Shown here: piece after piece, positions 46,287-55,032 of the stretch
Numbering within the stretch: position 1 is the stretch's first letter
How the letters are laid out: each line of letters begins with the position of its first letter
Source of the DNA: Eutrophomonas brisbanensis
Lineage (GTDB): Bacteria > Pseudomonadota > Gammaproteobacteria > Burkholderiales > Eutrophovitaceae
Length of the DNA: 64,000 nt
Reading direction: 5' to 3'
Assembly: GCA_038141705.1 (NCBI GenBank)
Contig: JAYQIQ010000004.1
Coordinates: 1,612,001 to 1,676,000 of the forward strand
Made by a program: the position numbers and the translations under genes
Notes under the pieces: model-generated
Database searches by the model: none
Told to the model about the DNA's origin: nothing
What the model saw: the letters and a program-made list of their open reading frames with translations, nothing else

Positions 46287-47975
46287 ATGAATTGGCAACA
46301 AATATACGACCCTGTCGGAAACATGTTTTTTTCGACCGCCTTGGCCGCTATTCCTGTAGTGGTAATGCTGGCGGCACTGGGCTTTTTTCACATCAAGGCC
46401 CATATAGCGGCCGCAATGGGCCTGATTTCGGCTCTTGCCGTTGCCGTCTTTGCTTATGGCATGCCCGCCGAAATGGCCGGAAAGGCTGCGATGTATGGCG
46501 GCTTCACCGGGCTGTTGCCGATTGGCTGGATCGTGCTCAACATCATTTTTCTGCACCAACTAACCGAGCGGAACGGCAGCTTCCGGATCCTACAGGACTC
46601 GATCGCAGGCATCACCGAGGACCGTCGCCTGCAACTGCTGCTTATAGCCTTCGCCTTCGGAGCCTTCTTTGAGGGTGCAGCAGGTTTCGGAACGCCGGTG
46701 GCCGTGACAGCTGCGATTCTGATGGGTTTGGGCTTCTCCCCGCTGGCGGCCTCTGGTCTTTCACTGATCGCCAATACCGCTCCGGTTGCCTACGGTGCGC
46801 TGGGTACGCCGATCATCACGCTGGCCAAAGTGCACGGCTACGATGTGATGGAGGTGACGGCGATGGTGGGTCGCCAATTACCGTTCTTCTCGCTGCTTGT
46901 GCCGTTCTGGCTGATCTGGGCCTTTGCTGGACGCAAGGCGATGTGGGAAATCTGGCCGGCAATCCTCGTCACCGGCGCGAGCTTTGCAGTGATGCAGTTT
47001 CTGGTTTCGAACTACATCGGCCCGGAACTGGTGGACGTAATTGCCGCGATTGTTTCGATGGTTTGTCTGGTCGCTTTCCTGAAAATCTGGCAGCCCAAGA
47101 AGATCTGGCGCTCGGTATCGCTGAAGGGGCATGAAACGGATGGCGGCGAAGGGCACGAGATGGCACCGCCAAAACGTCACGCACGCGCCGATGTGATTCG
47201 TGCCTGGACGCCTTGGGTGATTCTTACTGTATTTGTGTTCATCTGGGGTCTGCCTGATGTTAAGGCCTTCTTCAACAACATTTTCGCTCCCAAGTTTCCG
47301 ATCGAAGGTCTGGACAAACTGATTGAGAAAGTTCCGCCTGTCGTCAAGGTACCCACTAAGGAAGGGGCGGTCTATACCCTGAACCTGCTGTCGGCCACGG
47401 GCACCGGTATCCTGCTATCAGCGATCGTTGGCGGGTTGGTCATGAAATACAACCCGTTGCAGCTAATCAAGACGTTCGGCAGCACGCTCTGGCTGGTGCG
47501 CTACTCGCTGCTGACCATCGTCCTGATGCTTGGTCTAGGCTCCTTGACGCGCTACTCCGGCACCGATACTACCCTCGGCCTGGCGTTCGCTAATACGGGC
47601 TGGATGTACCCATTCTTCGGAACACTTATGGGCTGGCTGGGCGTGGCGCTAACCGGTTCGGATACGGCCTCGAACGTGCTGTTTGGCGGCATGCAGAAGG
47701 TTGCCGCAGATCAGTTGGGCCTGAGTCCTAACCTGATGGGTGCGGCCAACAGTTCGGGTGGGGTGATGGGCAAGATGGTTGACGCACAATCGATCGTGGT
47801 CGCCTCGACCGCTACCCGCTGGTTCAATCATGAAGGCGATATCCTGCGCTACGTCTTCTTCCACTCCATTGCTCTCGCCTGTCTGGTTGGCGTCCTGGTC
47901 ATGTTGCAGGCCTATGTTCCGCCTTTTACTGACATGGTCATTCACTCCTCGGCGCCCGTTGTTTCGAGTCATTAA
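46287..47975 (+). CDS. glcA: L-lactate/glycolate permease (LctP family)
   Basis: About 562 residues from the ATG at 46287, after GAGGAG. There are at least 12 membrane segments. Family motifs include GAFFEGAAGFGTPVAVTAAIL, LIANTAPVAYGALGTPI, FGTLMGWLGVALTGSDTASN and LFGGMQKVAADQLGLSPNLM (quoted in parts), with GVMGKMVDAQSIVVAST. The family carries lactate and glycolate with protons. Next to the glc and gcl operons glycolate is the likely substrate (inference from context). Confidence 0.9.
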   Translation: MNWQQIYDPVGNMFFSTALAAIPVVVMLAALGFFHIKAHIAAAMGLISALAVAVFAYGMPAEMAGKAAMYGGFTGLLPIGWIVLNIIFLHQLTERNGSFRILQDSIAGITEDRRLQLLLIAFAFGAFFEGAAGFGTPVAVTAAILMGLGFSPLAASGLSLIANTAPVAYGALGTPIITLAKVHGYDVMEVTAMVGRQLPFFSLLVPFWLIWAFAGRKAMWEIWPAILVTGASFAVMQFLVSNYIGPELVDVIAAIVSMVCLVAFLKIWQPKKIWRSVSLKGHETDGGEGHEMAPPKRHARADVIRAWTPWVILTVFVFIWGLPDVKAFFNNIFAPKFPIEGLDKLIEKVPPVVKVPTKEGAVYTLNLLSATGTGILLSAIVGGLVMKYNPLQLIKTFGSTLWLVRYSLLTIVLMLGLGSLTRYSGTDTTLGLAFANTGWMYPFFGTLMGWLGVALTGSDTASNVLFGGMQKVAADQLGLSPNLMGAANSSGGVMGKMVDAQSIVVASTATRWFNHEGDILRYVFFHSIALACLVGVLVMLQAYVPPFTDMVIHSSAPVVSSH

Positions 47976-47989
47976 ATCTGGAGAGACAA

Positions 47990-48445
47990 ATGTACAAGCG
48001 AATTTTAATTGGTATCGACAGCAGTTCCTGTTCCGCCAAAGCATTGGAGGAGGTAATTCTGATCGCCAGATCGTTGCAGGCAAATATTCGTATTGTGTAT
48101 GCAGCCGATGAGTCCTCATTGGTTCAACATGGCATGGGCATTGGCTCCTATATCAATATTGAGGCTACCAAGGAGCAAATGCGGGAGGACGGCAAAAAGA
48201 TGCTGGATACAGCAGTGGCGAAGGCGAAGGATGCCGGCTGCAATGCCGATAGCTTGCTGATTGAATCCGCGAAACACCGTGTGGCAGAGATGCTGGTCAG
48301 TGCTGCTCAAGACTGGAATGCAGATCTGATCGTTGTCGGAACTCACGGCCGAAGAGGCTTCGAACGGATGTTGGTTGGGAGTGTCGCAGAAAATCTGACC
48401 CGAATCGCCACGACCTCTTTGCTGCTAATTCGAGAGCAGCATTAG
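47990..48445 (+). CDS. Universal stress protein UspA family
   Basis: 151 residues. Starts MYKRILIGIDSSSCSAKALEE; the ATP-binding pattern is in DLIVVGTHGRRGFERMLVGSVAENLTRIA (quoted as the GTHGRRG and GSVAENLTR motifs). It lies 14 bases after the permease with ribosome site GGAGAG, so it shares the operon. Its role in glycolate use is unknown. Confidence 0.92.
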   Translation: MYKRILIGIDSSSCSAKALEEVILIARSLQANIRIVYAADESSLVQHGMGIGSYINIEATKEQMREDGKKMLDTAVAKAKDAGCNADSLLIESAKHRVAEMLVSAAQDWNADLIVVGTHGRRGFERMLVGSVAENLTRIATTSLLLIREQH

Positions 48446-48602
48446 CGCACATTAACGGTATGGATCAGGGATATTCATTACCTGGGATGAGTTTTCCTGC
48501 GTGTGAATATCTCCTGATTGCCAGCCAAAGAATTACCTAGTCCCTACAAAATTAATTCCTTTCTTGTTCTGGAAAACGGGTCTAGCAAAAGGTTGAATAT
48601 TG

Positions 48603-48868
48603 ATGACAAAGGCCACTAAATTCCTCGCCACCAATGCCCATGTCGATGAGGCTGCAGTCCAGCCGCTGCCCAATTCCCGCAAGATCTATGTTCAGGGTTC
48701 GCGCGCGGGTATCCGGGTGCCGATGCGAGAGGTCTCACAGGCAGACACGCCGACCACTTTCGGCGGCGAGCGGAATCCGCCGATCTACGTTTACGACTGT
48801 TCCGGCCCTTATTCCGATCCGGCCGCCAAGGTCGACATCCGCTCCGGCCTGCCGGTGCTGCGCGCCAG
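48603..48868 (+). pseudogene. thiC: thiC 5' fragment (phosphomethylpyrimidine synthase), truncated
   Basis: About 88 residues of the ThiC N-terminal region: PLPNSRKIYVQGSRAGIRVPMREV, ERNPPIYVYDCSGPY and DIRSGLPVLRA. ThiC continues with a long radical SAM domain, but after LRA the sequence changes abruptly to unrelated DNA, and the frame stops at 48887. I find no other part of thiC in the window and no TPP riboswitch motif in the 150 bases upstream. The join at about 48,868 is either an insertion point of the following element or an assembly join. Confidence 0.85.
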
Positions 48869-49870
48869 TTCGATCGCGTCGTCTTGATGTTGTTCTGGAG
48901 AGGCTTCGATACGAATGGAAATACCGGTGCTCCAGCGCGGCCTGAACTGTGCACGGCGCAAGCGAATTTTTTCAACCCCAAGGTGCGACAGGTCTTCAAA
49001 TGTTTCCAGTCCCTCACGCAGCTCATTAAGTTTAAAGCGCGTCTTCTCAATTTCTGCTGGCGTGATATCTCGCCCGACTACATGCTTGCCGAAAAGCTGC
49101 AGTACGGCCTGATGAGCTTTTGCGCCCCCTTTGACTACGCTTTCGATTACACCGGTTGCTGGTTGGTAGACGATAGCAGTTTCGAGAGCGATACGCGTGG
49201 TGACGCGATTGAATTTATTTTCGGTGAAGTGCGCCAGTGCTGTCAGTGGGCCTTCGACATAGATAGTCAGTTGGATGCTGCCATCAGAAGCAAGGATGCT
49301 TCGCTCGATGTGAGCGCTTTTTCCGCCACCAGATTTTTCGTAGAGCTTGGCTACCTCGTGACTGAACGCTTCCAGCTTTGCCCGTTCATTGGTTAAATCC
49401 AGACCTGGTTCAATGCGGTGCTTCTTCCAGTATTTCCCATTGGCCTTTGCTTGGAAGGCCAGGTGCAGTTCGACATCACGGAATAATTTGTCCCGCGCAT
49501 GAAAGACCCACAGCGCCTTCTCACGTTTATCACGACCGTCAAAAGCAGTTAACGCCTCAGTGTCATTAGCACAGCCAAGATGAAATTCATTGACTGCCAG
49601 ATCGTTGGTGAGGAGGTGAACACGTCGCAAATCATCGTGCCAGAGATTCAAATCATCAGCGATTGCCGATTTTTCTTTTTCGGTAAGATCAGTTGTGAGC
49701 AGAGAAGTTTGCAGCACCTCGATGGCGGCATGAACGTTGTCTGCTAATGAATTTTCTGAACACTCCCAGTCAATGGTCAAGCGAGGGAAGATCGGATGAG
49801 CCTGTGTGAAACCATGCAGCGCTGGTTTAGATACGTGGCGTAGAAAATGGGTGGGTGAGAATATTTTCAA
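48869..49870 (-). CDS. Unknown protein partnered with a LexA-like repressor, C-terminus cut at the thiC join
   Basis: The frame starts at MKIFSPTHFLRHVSKPALHG and runs about 333 residues before entering antisense thiC, so the true C-terminus is missing or altered. It contains no membrane segment or motif I recognise. The segment LASDGSIQLTIYVEGPLTALAHFTENKF is the most structured-looking part (mixed beta). It begins 12 bases after the S24 repressor gene on the same strand and is thus in its operon, which suggests a DNA-damage-inducible function of the element. I do not assign a function. Confidence 0.6.
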
Positions 49871-49882
49871 TTTTTATTGTCC

Positions 49883-50469
49883 TCATGAGTATTTACGCAC
49901 TAGTCCAACCATGACACCGAAAATCTCAAGCTTGCCAGCTGGTCGAATGATGGCGTAATTCGCATTGGCAGGAAGCAGGTGATATCCGACTTTGTCTCTC
50001 GCTAGAGTTTTTAATGTGAATTCATCGTCGACGATTGCGACCACGATGTTCCCGGCGTGGCCTCGCTGGTACGTTCTACAACGGCTAAATCACCGTTGTG
50101 GATACCGGCGTCCACCATGCTGTCGCCCTTCACCCGAATGAGTATAGTTTTCGTAGGTTGATCGATTAAAAACCGGTCAATGGTGATTGGCTCATGAGTA
50201 TCACTATCAGCTGCGATGGGCATCCCCGCTGGCACAGGCTGGGTTGCAATCGCCCGCTCGAAGAAGCGTTCGCTAGGTGACCAGTCGCCATCTGGCGTGC
50301 GGTCGAGTAACCCAGCGTCCTCAAGCCTTTCCAGCGCTTTTTTGACTGCCGACTTGGAGGCATAACCAAGCAGGCTCATCAAACGGGCGTAAGAGGGCAA
50401 CACGCGGTGCTCGGCGTAGTAGCTTTGCAGGCTGGCAAGATTTTCTCTGTCGTTAATAGCTTTCTTCAC
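49883..50469 (-). CDS. LexA-like S24 family repressor, one frameshift
   Basis: About 195 residues. The N-terminal winged helix is YYAEHRVLPSYARLMSLLGYASKSAVKKALERLEDAGLLD (in parts). A candidate Ala-Gly self-cleavage site is in QPVPAGMP. The catalytic serine is in VKGDSMVDAGIHNGD and the lysine in DEFTLKTLARD, the latter only after correcting one missing base at 50051-50053. It resembles repressors of mobile elements that respond to RecA. An inverted repeat suited to be its operator lies 12 bases upstream of its start. Confidence 0.88.
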
Positions 50470-50480
50470 GGCTATATTTT

Positions 50481-50498
50481 AGAGAACGTTCGTTCTCT
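50481..50498. promoter_or_regulatory. Operator-like inverted repeat upstream of the LexA-like gene
   Basis: AGAGAACG-TT-CGTTCTCT: perfect 8-bp arms around 2 bases. A weaker AATAG-TCGTT-CTATT repeat follows at 50531-50545. Both lie between the repressor and the divergent recombinase cassette, so one repressor could control both directions. Confidence 0.7.
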
Positions 50499-50650
50499 TT
50501 GCAACCTGTCATAGAAGTTTCAATTTAGTAAATAGTCGTTCTATTTTTCCGCGCCTTTCCGCTTCCGTTAGCAACTTGCTGATGGGTTTCAGGCGGCTTC
50601 TCGCCCACAATTTCTACCTTGTATCGTTGAACCTCAATGATTGGTACCCA

Positions 50651-50866
50651 ATGCACGAAATCAACCGCCGCCCGCCAGAATCCATGACCGTTGCAGAGCG
50701 CATGGACGAGGTATCTGCCCTGCTGGCAAGGGGTATGTCCCGCCTCTGGGAAAAGCCTGCTCCGAAGTCAGAAAATAGGGTCTCAAAGAGTCATTTAGGA
50801 CTTGGCTATTCCGGTAACCAGAGCGTTCATACGGACCCGACAAACACCGTCACGGAGTCCAAATGA
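50651..50866 (+). CDS. Small protein at the head of the recombinase cassette
   Basis: 71 residues from the ATG at 50651. The helical part MTVAERMDEVSALLARGMSRLWEK is followed by a polar, probably disordered tail. Small proteins with this AERxDEVxxLLAxGxxRL pattern occur just before DUF2924 genes. The stop overlaps the DUF2924 start in ATGA. Function unknown. Confidence 0.7.
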   Translation: MHEINRRPPESMTVAERMDEVSALLARGMSRLWEKPAPKSENRVSKSHLGLGYSGNQSVHTDPTNTVTESK

Positions 50867-51360
50867 CCACTGCTTCATCGCCCTATGCCACGCCACTCTC
50901 TGTATTGGCCCAAATCGCCGGATTGCCCGATCTACCGATGGCCGACATCCGGTCCCTCTGGAAAAGCTTGTTTGGCAGCGATACCCCGACGCACAACCGA
51001 CAGTTTCTTGAACGACGCATCGCTTACCGGCTGCAAGAAATTGAATTCCGCAAAGTTGATCGTGCGCTTATGGATCGGAATAAGCGCCGTATTCAGCAAA
51101 TCATCGATTCGGGGCAAAACAAAAAACGCGACCGGGATATACGCCTGATGGCCGGTACGGTTTTCACCCGCGAGTATCAGGGTAAGGAATATCGGATCAT
51201 GGTCACGGTCGATGGCCAGTATGAATTCGAGGGACGTCCTTATCGAAGCCTCTCGCGCATCGCCAAAGAAATCACCGGTACGGCATGGTCAGGGCCAGTG
51301 TTCTTTGGATTGAAATCCTCTACAGCACCCAAGCATTTGGTGAAGAAAGGGGTGCGGTAA
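50863..51360 (+). CDS. DUF2924 domain protein
   Basis: 165 residues. Typical DUF2924 features are LPMADIRSLWKSLFGSDTPTHNRQFLERRIAYRLQE (in parts), AGTVFTREYQGKEYRIMVTVDGQYEFEGRPYRSLSRIAKEITGTAWSGPVFFGL (in parts). The family is found beside serine recombinases in phages and integrative elements and may bind DNA or assist recombination. Its stop overlaps the recombinase start (TAATG), so the two are translated together. Confidence 0.88.
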   Translation: MTTASSPYATPLSVLAQIAGLPDLPMADIRSLWKSLFGSDTPTHNRQFLERRIAYRLQEIEFRKVDRALMDRNKRRIQQIIDSGQNKKRDRDIRLMAGTVFTREYQGKEYRIMVTVDGQYEFEGRPYRSLSRIAKEITGTAWSGPVFFGLKSSTAPKHLVKKGVR

Positions 51361-52718
51361 TGAGCGAGGTTCTCAAGCGACGCCAGCGTTGCGCTGTCTA
51401 CTGCCGTGTGTCGAGTGATGAGCGATTGGATCAGACATTCAATTCGATTGATGCGCAGAAGGAAGCAGGCCACGCCTACATTGCTAGTCAGCGTAACGAA
51501 GGCTGGATTCCAGTCGCTGATGATTACGATGATGGCGGCTTCTCTGGCGGTAACATGGAACGACCTGGCCTGCGGCGGTTATTGGCTGATATCGAAGACG
51601 GTCGTATCGATATCGTTGTTGTCTACAAGATCGACCGCATGACTCGTAGCTTGGCGGACTTTTCAAAAATGGTCGAAGTGTTCGAGCGAATCGGGGTGTC
51701 ATTCGTGTCGGTGACGCAGCAGTTTAATACCACCACATCGATGGGGCGGCTGATGCTGAATGTCTTGCTGTCCTTTGCACAGTTCGAACGTGAAGTCACC
51801 GGCGAGCGGATTCGCGACAAGATCACCGCCTCCAAACGAAAGGGTATGTGGATGGGCGGTATCCCACCACTTGGCTATGACGTGAAAGATCGCCGGCTGA
51901 TTCCGAATGAGCGCGAAGCCCGGGTGATACAACACATCTTCAAGCGGTTCGTAGAGCTCGGCTCCAGTACCAAGCTAGTGAAAGAATTGCGCTTGGATGG
52001 CGTCACATCCAAAGCCTGGACTACGCAAGATGGAAACGTCCGCGCGGGCAAGCTGATTGATAAAAGTCTGATCTATAAACTCTTGGGCAACCGAACTTAC
52101 CTGGGTGAGTTGCGGCACAAGGACGAATGGTTCAAGGGCGAGCATCAGCCCTTGATCGAACCCAGCACTTGGAACGCTGTGCAGTCGGTCTTGAAGATCA
52201 GTCCCCGCATGCGAGGCAATTACACGCGCGCGACTGTGCCGTTTCTGCTGAAGGGCATCGTGGAGGGTGCCGATGGGCGCGCATTGACAGCTGCTTGGAC
52301 ACGCAAGGGGGCAGGCAAGTTGTACCGGTATTACATCCACACCCGAGAAAACAAGGAACACGCTGGCGCATCGGGTTTGCCACGGTTTCCTGCTATCGAA
52401 TTGGAAGCCAATGTCGTGGCGCAACTGCGCCGTATCTTGTGCGCACCTGATCTCAAGACCCGGGTGGCTCAATTGATGATTGCCAGGGACTCGCAGGTTG
52501 ATGAAGCTAAGGTGTGCATCGCGATGCTGCAGATCGACAAGATATGGGATCAGCTTTTTCCGGTCGAACAAGAACGCATTGTTCGTCTGCTGATCACCAA
52601 GGTGGTGGTCACGGCCCACAACATTGAGTTGCAATTTCGGCCGAATGGTATCGAACGGTTGGCGGCGGAATTAAGACTCCCCGTTGTCGAGGAAGATTCT
52701 GCAGAGGTGGTGGCGTGA
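51360..52718 (+). CDS. Large serine recombinase
   Basis: About 452 residues from the ATG at 51360, coupled to DUF2924. The catalytic domain has CAVYCRVSSDE with the nucleophile serine, DDGGFSGGNMERPGLRRLL and KIDRMTRSLADF. The recombinase DNA-binding domain follows (GGIPPLGYDVKDRRLIPNE). The zinc-ribbon position reads LLKGIVEGADGRALTAAWTRKG and YRYYIH and lacks the usual cysteines, so this domain may fold without zinc. Large serine recombinases integrate phages and genomic islands. Confidence 0.92.
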   Translation: MSEVLKRRQRCAVYCRVSSDERLDQTFNSIDAQKEAGHAYIASQRNEGWIPVADDYDDGGFSGGNMERPGLRRLLADIEDGRIDIVVVYKIDRMTRSLADFSKMVEVFERIGVSFVSVTQQFNTTTSMGRLMLNVLLSFAQFEREVTGERIRDKITASKRKGMWMGGIPPLGYDVKDRRLIPNEREARVIQHIFKRFVELGSSTKLVKELRLDGVTSKAWTTQDGNVRAGKLIDKSLIYKLLGNRTYLGELRHKDEWFKGEHQPLIEPSTWNAVQSVLKISPRMRGNYTRATVPFLLKGIVEGADGRALTAAWTRKGAGKLYRYYIHTRENKEHAGASGLPRFPAIELEANVVAQLRRILCAPDLKTRVAQLMIARDSQVDEAKVCIAMLQIDKIWDQLFPVEQERIVRLLITKVVVTAHNIELQFRPNGIERLAAELRLPVVEEDSAEVVA

Positions 52719-53149
52719 ACGAAATTAAGATTAAAGTCGCCGGCGAAGCGGATGTGGTGGTGGCCAGCGATGGCAGCTTGAATGTGACTTTCCCGATCAA
52801 GATCACGCGCCGGGGGCGACGCAAGGCGGTAATGATGCCGGATGGTACGGACTTTCATCCTCGCGATTGGGATGGTGAGCCAACGCCAATACAAATGGCA
52901 TTGGCCAGAGGTCACCGATGGTTGGCCATGCTGGAATCCGGACAGGTAAAGAACCTCACGGAGATTGCGACGCTGGAGGGAGTCGATAACAGCTATGTCA
53001 GCCGGATGGTCAACTTGACTTCGCTGGCCCCCGATATTGTCGCTGCCATCTTGGACGACACGCTTCCAAATTACATCACGTTATTTGACTTGGCTGTTGA
53101 TCCGCCTACGCTGTGGGAGCTGCAATGGAAACGGGCTTGGTTAGGCTAA
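52715..53149 (+). CDS. ParB/KorB-like helix-turn-helix protein of the recombinase cassette
   Basis: 144 residues, GTG start overlapping the recombinase stop. The N-terminal half is a short beta-rich part (VVASDGSLNVTFPIKITRRGRRK). The C-terminal half has a ParB-like helix-turn-helix, KNLTEIATLEGVDNSYVSRMVNLTSLAPDIVAAIL (in parts). It may be a directionality or DNA-bridging factor for the recombinase (inference). Confidence 0.65.
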   Translation: MNEIKIKVAGEADVVVASDGSLNVTFPIKITRRGRRKAVMMPDGTDFHPRDWDGEPTPIQMALARGHRWLAMLESGQVKNLTEIATLEGVDNSYVSRMVNLTSLAPDIVAAILDDTLPNYITLFDLAVDPPTLWELQWKRAWLG

Positions 53150-53304
53150 GATTGCTACAAAGAGATACTGATGGAGTCAAACTCCAATGCTTGATCAGTC
53201 GTTCAGGTTTGCAACATAATTGACTTCGGTTAACAAAGAGCAATCTCAAAAAAATCTTTACTCTCAGTAACCATGATCGATTTCGAAATGGAGAGTGATT
53301 CAGA

Positions 53305-54999
53305 TCAGCTATTTAGAAAAGCGGTGTGCATCTTCTGAAGCAATGGCTCGACAACTGACTCAACGGCAGTCCATTCTTCGTCAATTAGAAGCGAATATTG
53401 TTTGTTAAGAATGATCTCGTTGTCAAAGACAAAATCAGACGAGGACTCTAGGCCAACAATTAGTTGCATATTTTCCGGTAGCTCATTAGCAATAAATTTC
53501 AGAATAGTTGGGAGGTTGATATCGTCCTGCCCCTGCTGATTGGGCGAATCAACTACAACTGGTACGCTGTACGCTCCAAGACTGCTATTGCATGTGCGCC
53601 ACAACGCTGCGTAATAGGCCAATATTGAACGTGGACCTCCGCTACCAGAGAGATCGGGGCGGCTCGTGAGTCGAATTTTGGCCGTGTTTACGCTGGGCAG
53701 CGCCAAAGAATTTCTGCTTGTCGCATAGTAATCTCGGAATGCATCAAGAATAGTTTTAGATCTTTTTTTGCTTCGGAGTTCTTTCATTCGCTCATCCAAA
53801 CTATCGACTATCCCAAGGCCCTTGTCGATTTCAGCTTGAAGTTCTTTACGCTCAACCTCGAAGGCGGCAAAAGCGCTTTCTGCTCCCATACTGTCGACAA
53901 TATCCTTGAACTTGAGGTCACCTTTTCGAGTATCCAGAACCTTGGAAATCCTCAAGTAGTTCTCGTTAAGCGCACCTAGTGCAGCTGTTGTAACTACATA
54001 TCGGCGCCTTACCTCGTCAGCATCTGTGCGAAGTCGCGCAACTAAGTCTCTGAGCACTCGGGCATCTTCTGCATACGATAAAACATCAAGAAAAGACTTT
54101 GAATGTTCAGCGTTGCATACCGGGCAAACCAATGGTTCATCCGGTTCTGCTCGCAAATAGGTTGAGTCCCGGTTATAGGAAGCCAGTGCTTCCTCAGCCA
54201 ACCGAATTTGTTGATGCAAACTGCTTAGTAAGTCTTGCTCGCTCAGAGCTGAACTTCGCAAAATTTCTTGTTGCTTATTAAGGTCCGTGACTTCGTGGAT
54301 GAGAAGTGCAATTTCATGTTCAAAGTTTTCAGGTTGTACTTTGGGACCGGATAGCGTAAGTGTGCGCCCAAAGCGCTCACGAGTGCGTTCCAGCAACTTG
54401 GCTTCACGCTTTTGCTCGTCAAGTTGTCGAGTTTCCTGATCACGTTCTGCTTTTGCACGGTAATACTCAGGTGGGCAGACACCGGTGAAATATTCGAGAA
54501 TGGCGCCCCATGGAGCGCGAAACCTCTGCATTCCACGAAAAGTATTCCAGTCGGATTGCCAACTCCCATCTTGATTAATGTAAAAGGGCAGAAAAAAACA
54601 GTCAGGGGCTGCCGGCTTAACTTCAGATTCTTTGTCAGAAAACACTAAATTGAATTCTGTAATCCTACAAAAAAGCGCTGACCAATCCGCAATATTTGTT
54701 GTCGTCGCAATTAACTCGTTATTCATGTTGAACAATGCACGACGACCATCTTGGTGCAAAGCGAAGTAGTGCTTCGTATCTACAGTGAACTCCACCAGCG
54801 ATACAGAGTTTTCATCCCAGGATTCAAGCTTTCCTTCTGGTTTGGCTCCAAGGGTCTCAAACAGGCTCCGTATTAGGCTCGTCTTGCCTGTGTGATTTCG
54901 CCCCAGAATTAGATTCCGGTGCGGATGGAAGTTGACATGTCTCGCTCGTTTGTCGCGGTGCGAGAGCAGCCATATGTTTTCGAAGCGAAAGATTTTCAT
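53305..54999 (-). CDS. SMC/Rad50-like ATPase of a candidate defence system (LmuB-like)
   Basis: 564 residues. Walker A GRNHTGKTSLIR at about residues 33-44. A first coiled coil is followed by a zinc-hook-like CPVCN near residue 284 and a second coiled coil (FEVERKELQAEIDKGLGIVDSLDERMKEL). The signature-like DLSGSGGPRSILAYYAAL and Walker B PVVVDSPNQQGQD complete the ABC head. It is 33 bases after a Cap4-like nuclease gene on the same strand. A nuclease plus SMC pair is the core of Lamassu-type defence, in which SMC senses DNA ends or structure and releases the nuclease. The pairing is seen; the defence role is inferred. Confidence 0.8.
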   Translation of the reverse strand: MKIFRFENIWLLSHRDKRARHVNFHPHRNLILGRNHTGKTSLIRSLFETLGAKPEGKLESWDENSVSLVEFTVDTKHYFALHQDGRRALFNMNNELIATTTNIADWSALFCRITEFNLVFSDKESEVKPAAPDCFFLPFYINQDGSWQSDWNTFRGMQRFRAPWGAILEYFTGVCPPEYYRAKAERDQETRQLDEQKREAKLLERTRERFGRTLTLSGPKVQPENFEHEIALLIHEVTDLNKQQEILRSSALSEQDLLSSLHQQIRLAEEALASYNRDSTYLRAEPDEPLVCPVCNAEHSKSFLDVLSYAEDARVLRDLVARLRTDADEVRRRYVVTTAALGALNENYLRISKVLDTRKGDLKFKDIVDSMGAESAFAAFEVERKELQAEIDKGLGIVDSLDERMKELRSKKRSKTILDAFRDYYATSRNSLALPSVNTAKIRLTSRPDLSGSGGPRSILAYYAALWRTCNSSLGAYSVPVVVDSPNQQGQDDINLPTILKFIANELPENMQLIVGLESSSDFVFDNEIILNKQYSLLIDEEWTAVESVVEPLLQKMHTAFLNS

Positions 55000-55032
55000 A
55001 GTTTTTTGTTCTCAAACTCCGTACCAAGAGTC

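Noticed and set aside
48446..48602. Possible TPP riboswitch before thiC
   Set aside because: I looked for the conserved CTGAGA and ACCTGATCTGG boxes and did not find them.
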